A stretch of DNA of 5,562 nucleotides from Chloroflexota bacterium (GTDB lineage Bacteria; Chloroflexota; Limnocylindria; QHBO01). The stretch spans positions 1 through 5,562 of the forward strand of contig JAGXHP010000091.1 of NCBI GenBank assembly GCA_024636135.1, given 5' to 3'. Made by a program: the position numbers and the translations under genes. Shown here piece by piece: positions 1 through 5,562 of this stretch; within the stretch, counting starts at the first letter, position 1; each line of letters opens with the position of its first letter. The notes under the pieces are model-generated. The model was given only the letters and a program-made list of their open reading frames with translations, searched no databases and had not been told where the DNA came from.

Positions 1-33
1 CCCCTGGCCGCGGTCGAGCGGCTGGTGGCATGA
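1..33 (+). CDS. 3' end of an unidentified upstream gene (partial)
   Basis: Reading frame 1 from the first base gives PLAAVERLVA followed by a TGA at 31-33. The peptide looks like the amphipathic C-terminal helix of an ordinary protein. The other two forward frames give less protein-like peptides over the same bases (frame 2 reads PWPRSSGWWHDP). Ten residues are too few to name a family. If the call is right, this gene lies upstream of the debranching enzyme gene in the same direction, 82 bases away, and could be the preceding member of the same operon. The call rests on peptide composition and position only. Confidence 0.45.
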   Translation, partial: PLAAVERLVA

Positions 34-115
34 TCCGTGCGACGGGCCATCACCGCTATGCTGACCACTCCATGATCCTCGTCCGCCCCTTCGCCGCTGC
101 GCGCCCCTCGCCCCG

Positions 116-2254
116 ATGGCGTTGAGGGTCTGGCGCGGTACCCCGTACCCGCTCGGGGCGACATGGGATGGGTCCGGCGTCAATTTCGCAATCTTCAGCG
201 AGAACGCGGAGGCCGTGGACCTGTGCCTGTTCGATGCCGAGGGCACCGAGCAGCGCGTCCGTCTCACGGAGCAGACGAATCTCGTCTGGCACTGCTACCT
301 GCCCGACGTGCGCCCCGGCCAGCGCTATGGCTACCGCGTTCACGGTCCCTACGCTCCGCAGGACGGTCACCGTTTCAACCCCGCGAAGCTGCTGATCGAT
401 CCATACGCCAAGCGCATCGACGGCACGATCAGCTGGGACGACTCGCTGTTCGGCTACCAGATCGGGTCCGACGCGGAGGACCTCGAGCCCGACGATCGCG
501 ACAGCGCCGCCTTCGTGCCGAAGAGCGTGGTGGTCAACCCGGCGTTCGTGTGGGGAGGCGACCTCCCGCCGCGCACGCCCTTCGACCGCACCATGATCTA
601 CGAGGTCCACGTCAAGGGCTTCACGAAGCTCCATCCGGACGTGCCCGAGGAGCTGCGAGGCACGTACGCCGGACTCGCCTCCGGGCCGGCCATCGACTAC
701 TTCACCGGTCTCGGAGTCACCGCGGTCGAGCTGCTGCCGGTCCACCAGTGCGTGAACGACCGTCACCTCGTCGAGCGTGGCCTCAACAACTACTGGGGCT
801 ACAACACCATCGGCTTCTTCGCGCCGGACGTGCGCTACAGCGCCACCGGCGAACCGGTGAGCGAGTTCAAGTCGATGGTCAAGCGGCTCCACGACGCCGG
901 GATCGAGGTCATCCTCGACGTGGTCTACAACCACACCGGTGAAGGCAACCACCAGGGTCCGACGATCAGCTTCCGGGGCGTCGACAACGTTGCCTACTAC
1001 CGGCTGGGCCCCGAGGACCCGCGCTACTACGTCGACTACACCGGGACCGGCAACACGCTGGACGCCACGAGCCCGAAGGTGCTCCAGCTGATCATGGACT
1101 CTCTGCGCTACTGGGTCATCGAGATGCACGTCGATGGCTTCCGCTTCGACCTGGCATCGGCTCTCGCGCGCGAGATGTACGACGTCGACAAGCTCGGCAG
1201 CTTCTTCGACATCATTCACCAGGACCCGGTCATCAGCCAGGTCAAGCTCATCGCCGAGCCGTGGGACGTTGGCCCCGGTGGCTACCAGGTCGGGAACTTT
1301 CCCGTCGGCTGGGCCGAGTGGAACGGCAAATACCGCGACAGCGTGCGCCGCTTCTGGAAGGGGTTCGGCGGCCAGACGGCGGAGCTCGCATATCGGCTCA
1401 GCGGCTCGTCGGACCTGTACGCCAGCTCCGGCCGCCAGCCGCATGCCAGCATCAACTTCGTCACCGCGCATGACGGGTTCACCCTCAACGATCTCGTCAG
1501 CTACGAGTCGAAGCACAACGAGGCGAACGGCGAGGACAACAACGACGGCGACAACACCAACGAATCGATGAACTTCGGCGTCGAGGGCGAGACCGATGAC
1601 GAGGGGATCATCGAGATCCGGGAGCGGCAGAAGCGCAACTATCTCGCCACGCTGCTGCTGAGCCAGGGCGTGCCGATGCTGCTCGGCGGCGATGAGATCG
1701 GGCGGACCCAACGCGGCAGCAACAACGGCTACGCCCAGGACAACGAGATCAGCTGGTTCGACTGGGACCTCAAGCGTCGGGATCGGCAGCTCCTCGCCTT
1801 CACGCGCTCCCTGATCCGCCTCTTCAGTCTCCACCCCGTGCTGCGCCGCCGCCGATTCTTCCAGGGCCGGCAGATCCGTGGTTCGCGGGTGAAGGACCTG
1901 ACGTGGTACGCGCCGAACGGCGTCGAGATGAATGACGACGAGTGGCAGGCACCCGGCGTGAAGACGCTCGGCGTGCAGTTCGCCGGCGACGCCATCGAGG
2001 AGCGTGGTCCGCGCGGCGAGCGGGTCACCGACGACACCCTGCTCATCATCCTCAATGCCGACGACAAGCCCGTCGCCTTCGAGCTCCCGAACCACGAGGC
2101 GGCCAAGCGCTGGGAGCTCGTGTTCGACACCGTGCATCCGACCTTCGGCGGCGCGCATGGTGAGTTCGAGGAGGGTGCGGTGTATCGCGTGGCGGAGCGC
2201 TCGGTCGTCTGCCTGCGTCGCCTCCCCCGCGTCCGGCGCACGAGCGCCGGATGA
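116..2254 (+). CDS. glgX: Glycogen debranching enzyme GlgX/TreX (GH13 isoamylase type)
   Basis: This enzyme of 712 residues hydrolyses alpha-1,6 branch points in glycogen or limit dextrins, releasing linear malto-oligosaccharides in the cytoplasm. An N-terminal CBM48-like beta domain (about residues 8-95, beginning GTPYPLGATWDGSGVNFA) is followed by the GH13 barrel (about 155-560) and a C-terminal beta domain (about 615-703). The four GH13 regions are intact: DVVYNH at 268-273; DGFRFDLAS at 340-348 with nucleophile Asp345; IAEPWD at 379-384 with acid/base Glu381; and FVTAHDGF at 448-455 with Asp453. NNYWGYN (224-230) and QDNEISWFDW (541-550) are typical of the isoamylase/GlgX group. The length is closer to TreX-type enzymes (about 700-720) than to E. 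coli GlgX (about 657). ATG 116 is the first possible start after an in-frame stop at 62-64. No Shine-Dalgarno sequence precedes it; TTG 122 is the alternative. Because treY and treZ follow, its main job here is probably to supply TreY, so treX is an equally good name. Confidence 0.96.
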   Translation: MALRVWRGTPYPLGATWDGSGVNFAIFSENAEAVDLCLFDAEGTEQRVRLTEQTNLVWHCYLPDVRPGQRYGYRVHGPYAPQDGHRFNPAKLLIDPYAKRIDGTISWDDSLFGYQIGSDAEDLEPDDRDSAAFVPKSVVVNPAFVWGGDLPPRTPFDRTMIYEVHVKGFTKLHPDVPEELRGTYAGLASGPAIDYFTGLGVTAVELLPVHQCVNDRHLVERGLNNYWGYNTIGFFAPDVRYSATGEPVSEFKSMVKRLHDAGIEVILDVVYNHTGEGNHQGPTISFRGVDNVAYYRLGPEDPRYYVDYTGTGNTLDATSPKVLQLIMDSLRYWVIEMHVDGFRFDLASALAREMYDVDKLGSFFDIIHQDPVISQVKLIAEPWDVGPGGYQVGNFPVGWAEWNGKYRDSVRRFWKGFGGQTAELAYRLSGSSDLYASSGRQPHASINFVTAHDGFTLNDLVSYESKHNEANGEDNNDGDNTNESMNFGVEGETDDEGIIEIRERQKRNYLATLLLSQGVPMLLGGDEIGRTQRGSNNGYAQDNEISWFDWDLKRRDRQLLAFTRSLIRLFSLHPVLRRRRFFQGRQIRGSRVKDLTWYAPNGVEMNDDEWQAPGVKTLGVQFAGDAIEERGPRGERVTDDTLLIILNADDKPVAFELPNHEAAKRWELVFDTVHPTFGGAHGEFEEGAVYRVAERSVVCLRRLPRVRRTSAG

Positions 2255-2288
2255 GCGGCCCACGCACTCCGCGGCGGGGTGCGGGCCG

Positions 2289-4751
2289 GTGAGCGCCAAG
2301 AGACGCTCCGCTCCGCGCGCCACCTATCGCGTCCAGCTCCACGCCGGCTTCACCTTCGACGATGCGCGCGCGATCCTGCCGTACCTGCGCGACCTGGGCA
2401 TCAGCCACCTGTTCTGCTCCCCGGTCCTCCAGGCCGCGTCGGGCTCGACGCACGGCTATGACGTCGTGGACCACGGACGTGTCAGCTCCGAGCTGGGCGG
2501 TGAGGAAGGGTGGCTGCGTCTCACCGATGCGGTGCGAGACCTCGGCATGGGAACCGTGCTTGACATCGTGCCGAACCACATGGCCATCGGGGAGGGCAAT
2601 CGATGGTGGTGGGACGTGCTCACTCATGGCCGCGCCAGCGAGTTCGCGTCGTTCTTCGACATCGAGTGGGACCCGCCCGAGAGCCGCCTGCGCGACGTGA
2701 TCCTCCTCCCGGTCCTGGCCGACCACTACGGCCGGGTCCTCGAGGCCGGCGGCATCCGCCTGGCCATCCGGGACGACCGGCCGATCGTGCTGGCGGCCGA
2801 CCGGGCGTTTCCGCTGGATCCGACAACCATGGATGCCCTGGGCGCTCGGTCGCTGGAGGGTGCGGTCGAGGCGCTCAACGCCGATGTCGACGCGTTCGAT
2901 GCCCTCCTGAATCGACAGCACTACCGATTGGCGCACTGGCGGTCGGCGTCACGGGACCTGGGATATCGGCGCTTCTTCGACATCGACGACCTCGTCGGCC
3001 TGCGCGTGGAGGACGAGCGGGTGTTCGCCGAAACGCACGCGCTCCCGCTGCGCTGGGTGGCCGAGGGACGCCTCGACGGCCTGCGCATCGACCATCCCGA
3101 CGGCCTGCGCGATCCGGCCGGGTACTTCACGCGGCTGCGTGCCGCGGCGCCGGATGCCTGGATCGTGGCCGAGAAGATCCTCGAGCTCGACGAGGCGCTT
3201 CCGCCCGACTGGCCGGTGGACGGCACGACCGGCTACGGCTTCGCCAACCTGGCGACCGGCCTCCAGGTCGCGCCCGGGGCCGAGGTCACGATGACCGAGC
3301 TCTGGAACAACCTCGCCGATGCCGGTCCCGCGTGGGACACCGTCGTCGCCGATGCCCGTGCCGAGGTGCTCTCGACCGTTCTCGGCAGCGACGCGAATCG
3401 CCTGACCGACCTGTTCCTGGCGGTCTGCGAGGCCCACCGCCGCTACCGGGACTTCACGCGCCACGAGCTGCACCATGCGCTCCGCGCGGCGGCCGCCACG
3501 CTGCCGGTGTATCGGACCTACGTCCGCGCCGCCGATGGCTTCGTCGCGCCCGGAGACGCGGCGTTGATCAGCGAGATGGTCGAGCGTGCCGCCGCCCGCC
3601 GTCTCGACCTCGACCCCGAGCTGTTCGAGCTGCTCGGTCGCATCCTGCGGCTCGAGCTTGACGGACCGCTGGCACACGAGCTGGCGATGCGCTTCCAGCA
3701 GCTGACCCCGCCGGCCATGGCCAAGGGAGTGGAGGACACCTCGTTCTATCGGCATCATCGGCTCGTGGCGCTCAACGAGGTCGGGGGCGATCCCGGTCGG
3801 TTCGGCGTCGGTGCCGATGCCTTCCACCGGGCGATGGAGGAGGCCGCGAGCACCTGGCCCGCTGCGGGGCTCGTCCTGTCGACGCACGACACGAAGCGCA
3901 GCGCAGACGTTCGGGCGCGGCTTGCGCTCGTCACCGCGGATCCGGCCGGGTGGCGTGGACTCGTCGAGCGCTGGTTGGAGCTCAGCGCCGCGCACCGAAT
4001 CGGTCCGGAGCGACCCACCGATGCCGATGCGTACCTGTTGCTCCAGGTCCTGGTCGGAGCCTGGCCGATCGATGCCGATCGTGCGGCCGCCTATATGGCA
4101 AAGGCCACGCACGAGGCCAAGCTGCGCACCAGCTGGACCGCCCCCGATGCGGCCTACGACGCCGCGGTCGACCGATTCGTCCGCCAGAGCCTGGCCGACG
4201 CGTCGGTCGTCGGGTTGCTCGGGGCCTTCGTGGCCGACCTCACCGATGCCGGCTGGCGCGCCGCTCTGGCCCAGGTGACCCTGCACCTCACCGCTCCGGG
4301 AGTTCCCGACATCTACCAGGGGGGCGAGCTCTGGGACCTCGCACTGGTCGACCCCGACAACCGCCGCCCAGTCGACTACGACGTACGGCGACGGCTGCTG
4401 GACGATGCGGGCGACCTCGGTCCGGTCGAGGCCTGGGAGCGTCGCGACGAGGGAATGCCGAAGCTGTGGCTGCATCGGCGTCTCCTCGAGCTGCGCGCGC
4501 GGCGTCCGGAGGCGTTTGCGCCGGGAGCAACGTACGCGGCGATCGAAGCGGACGGCGGCGTCGCCTATGTCCGTGGCGACGCCGTCGTGGTCGTGGTTCC
4601 TCAGGTCTCCGTACCCAACTCGCCGGACGCCCGGCTCGCACTGCCCGCCGGGGAGTGGACCGCCCTCGACGGCGCGAAGCTGCGCGGCGCGACCACCCTC
4701 GGCGATCTGCTCGCCCCCTTCCCCGTCGCCGTCCTGGAGACGGCCCGATGA
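2289..4751 (+). CDS. treY: Malto-oligosyltrehalose synthase TreY (GH13_26)
   Basis: This intramolecular transglucosidase of 820 residues converts the reducing-end alpha-1,4 bond of a maltodextrin to alpha-1,1, giving maltooligosyl-trehalose. Family signatures run the whole length: ATYRVQLHAGFTFDDA (11-26); LDIVPNHMA (91-99, region I); SFFDIEWDPPESRLRDV (121-137); DGLRIDHPDGL (263-273) with nucleophile Asp268; IVAEKIL (292-298) with acid/base Glu295; KGVEDTSFYR (479-488); STHDTKRSADVRAR (531-544) with the region IV His-Asp pair at 533-534; and PGVPDIYQGGELWDLALVD (670-688). The open frame extends upstream inside glgX, but the extension is arginine/serine-rich shadow sequence. GTG 2289 is the only start codon between the glgX stop and the conserved ATYR motif, and it leaves a normal short N-terminus (MSAKRRSAPR). 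A GGGG at 2276-2279 is a weak candidate ribosome binding site. The gene begins 34 bases after glgX and overlaps treZ by 4 bases. One oddity is GTTGYG (312-317), where the family usually has GTTGYD or GSTGYD. Confidence 0.96.
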   Translation: MSAKRRSAPRATYRVQLHAGFTFDDARAILPYLRDLGISHLFCSPVLQAASGSTHGYDVVDHGRVSSELGGEEGWLRLTDAVRDLGMGTVLDIVPNHMAIGEGNRWWWDVLTHGRASEFASFFDIEWDPPESRLRDVILLPVLADHYGRVLEAGGIRLAIRDDRPIVLAADRAFPLDPTTMDALGARSLEGAVEALNADVDAFDALLNRQHYRLAHWRSASRDLGYRRFFDIDDLVGLRVEDERVFAETHALPLRWVAEGRLDGLRIDHPDGLRDPAGYFTRLRAAAPDAWIVAEKILELDEALPPDWPVDGTTGYGFANLATGLQVAPGAEVTMTELWNNLADAGPAWDTVVADARAEVLSTVLGSDANRLTDLFLAVCEAHRRYRDFTRHELHHALRAAAATLPVYRTYVRAADGFVAPGDAALISEMVERAAARRLDLDPELFELLGRILRLELDGPLAHELAMRFQQLTPPAMAKGVEDTSFYRHHRLVALNEVGGDPGRFGVGADAFHRAMEEAASTWPAAGLVLSTHDTKRSADVRARLALVTADPAGWRGLVERWLELSAAHRIGPERPTDADAYLLLQVLVGAWPIDADRAAAYMAKATHEAKLRTSWTAPDAAYDAAVDRFVRQSLADASVVGLLGAFVADLTDAGWRAALAQVTLHLTAPGVPDIYQGGELWDLALVDPDNRRPVDYDVRRRLLDDAGDLGPVEAWERRDEGMPKLWLHRRLLELRARRPEAFAPGATYAAIEADGGVAYVRGDAVVVVVPQVSVPNSPDARLALPAGEWTALDGAKLRGATTLGDLLAPFPVAVLETAR
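4735..4740 (+). promoter_or_regulatory. Ribosome binding site of treZ
   Basis: TGGAGA lies inside the last codons of treY, with a 7-base spacer before the ATG at 4748. It contains the GGAG core complementary to the 16S rRNA 3' end. It supports ATG 4748 as the treZ start and is the clearest Shine-Dalgarno sequence in the window; glgX has none and treY only a weak G run. Confidence 0.6.
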
Positions 4752-5562
4752 GCGTGCGACTCGAGGTCTGGGCCCCGTTGCCGGAGCGCGTCGAGGTCGC
4801 GGTCGGCGACGATCGGATCCCGATGCAGCGCCAGGAGACCGGGTGGTGGATCGCGGAGCGTGAAGTTGAGAGCGGCACCGAGTACGGCTACGTCCTGGAT
4901 GGCGAGGGGCCCTTCCCCGATCCGCGCTCCGGCTGGCAGCCGGGCGGCGCGCTCGGGCTGTCGCGCGCCGTCGATCACGCCGCCTTCGATTGGACCGACG
5001 CCGGGTTCAACGCGAAGCCCCTGGCCGAAGCGGTGCTCTACGAGCTGCATGTCGGCACATTCACCCCGGACGGGACGTTCGAGTCGGCGATCGATCGGCT
5101 CGACGATCTCGCCGAGCTGGGCATCACGCATCTCGAGCTCATGCCGGTCGCCGAGTTCAGCGGCGATCGCGGCTGGGGCTACGACGGGGTCAATCTCTAC
5201 GCTCCGCACCACGTCTACGGCGGGCCCGGCGGTCTGAAGCGGCTGGTCGACGCGGCCCACGGGCGGGGCCTGGCGGTGCTCATGGACGTCGTTTACAACC
5301 ACCTCGGTCCGGAAGGCAACTACCTTCCGCTGTTCGGCCCGTATTTCACGTCCCGCTACGGAACGCCGTGGGGCGATGCCGTGAACTTTGACGACGCGGG
5401 GAGCCACGAGGTGCGCGAGTTCGTCATCGACAATGCGCGGATGTGGATGCGCGACTACCACCTCGACGGCCTGCGCCTCGACGCCGTCCATGCCATCTTC
5501 GACCAGTCGGCGGTCCACATCCTCGAGGAGCTCGCCACGTCGACGCAGGCCCTGGGGGCGGA
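4748..5562 (+). CDS. treZ: Malto-oligosyltrehalose trehalohydrolase TreZ (GH13_10), 3' end beyond window
   Basis: TreZ hydrolyses the alpha-1,4 bond next to the trehalose unit of maltooligosyl-trehalose, releasing free trehalose and a shortened maltodextrin. The frame stays open from ATG 4748 to the window edge. It gives 271 residues of a protein usually about 560-600 long. A compact N-terminal beta domain (about 1-80, starting MSVRLEVWAP, with YGYVLDG at 46-52) precedes the catalytic barrel. Diagnostic motifs are YELHVGTFTPDGTF (98-111); ELMPVAEFSGDRGWGYDG (130-147); DVVYNHLGPEGNYL (180-193, region I); and DGLRLDAVHAIFD (240-252, region II) with nucleophile Asp245. The acid/base Glu and region IV Asp should lie beyond base 5562 and cannot be checked. 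The N-terminus lacks the longer leader of the Sulfolobus enzyme and resembles the short actinobacterial form. The start overlaps the treY stop as ATGA, a classic sign of translational coupling. Confidence 0.95.
   Translation, partial: MSVRLEVWAPLPERVEVAVGDDRIPMQRQETGWWIAEREVESGTEYGYVLDGEGPFPDPRSGWQPGGALGLSRAVDHAAFDWTDAGFNAKPLAEAVLYELHVGTFTPDGTFESAIDRLDDLAELGITHLELMPVAEFSGDRGWGYDGVNLYAPHHVYGGPGGLKRLVDAAHGRGLAVLMDVVYNHLGPEGNYLPLFGPYFTSRYGTPWGDAVNFDDAGSHEVREFVIDNARMWMRDYHLDGLRLDAVHAIFDQSAVHILEELATSTQALGA

Noticed and set aside
57..62. TATGCT as a possible -10 promoter box before glgX.
   Set aside because: It matches only four of six consensus positions, and no -35-like sequence sits at a suitable distance (bases 34-39 read TCCGTG).
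29..78. Direct repeat CATGATCC at 29-36 and 71-78.
   Set aside because: Only 8 bases, no symmetry or third copy, and the first copy overlaps the upstream stop codon. Most likely chance.
2004..2288. Extension of the treY frame upstream to an ATG within glgX, adding 95 residues.
   Set aside because: The added segment is out-of-frame glgX sequence, rich in Ser, Arg and Ala and unlike the N-terminus of any TreY. GTG 2289 leaves the expected short N-terminus before ATYR.
56..2323. A 755-codon open frame on the - strand covering all of glgX.
   Set aside because: It is the antisense shadow of a high-GC coding gene. Its translation is rich in Val, Ala, Arg and Asp with no recognisable domain, whereas the + strand frame carries every GH13 motif.
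2949..4475. A 508-codon open frame on the - strand inside treY.
   Set aside because: Same shadow effect. The peptide shows no motif, and the overlapping + strand frame is a clear TreY.
917..5302. Similar DNA in glgX (917-934) and treZ (5285-5302), both encoding DVVYNH.
   Set aside because: This is the shared GH13 region I motif of paralogous enzymes, with synonymous differences. It is not a recent repeat or recombination site.

Overview
The window is a high-GC stretch of bacterial DNA carrying, on the + strand, the three-enzyme TreX-TreY-TreZ pathway, which makes trehalose from glycogen or maltodextrin. The base composition, the strong preference for G or C at third codon positions, the gene order (debranching enzyme, then TreY, then TreZ) and the short N-terminus of TreZ fit a high-GC actinobacterium. 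High-GC Chloroflexota would fit as well. The sequence alone does not settle the phylum.

Layout: bases 1-33 appear to be the last ten codons of an unidentified upstream gene. An 82-base gap with no convincing promoter or ribosome binding site follows. A complete glycogen debranching enzyme gene (glgX/treX, 116-2254) comes next. After only 34 bases, malto-oligosyltrehalose synthase (treY) starts at a GTG at 2289 and runs to 4751. Its stop overlaps the ATG of treZ (malto-oligosyltrehalose trehalohydrolase) in an ATGA. treZ runs off the right edge, with 271 codons visible. Nothing of note lies on the - strand; its long open frames are compositional shadows. There are no RNA genes, mobile elements, CRISPR arrays or terminators that I can support.

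How they work together: GlgX/TreX hydrolyses alpha-1,6 branches to release linear maltodextrins. TreY turns the reducing-end alpha-1,4 link into an alpha-1,1 link, giving maltooligosyl-trehalose. TreZ cuts the neighbouring alpha-1,4 bond to free trehalose. All three are GH13-family alpha-amylase relatives. They are packed so tightly that co-transcription and translational coupling are very likely. The likely physiological role is osmotic, desiccation or carbon-storage metabolism.

I found no convincing undescribed system. The most interesting details are small: a repeated stop-start architecture with mini-ORFs bridging the junctions, and a few substitutions in otherwise conserved GH13 motifs.
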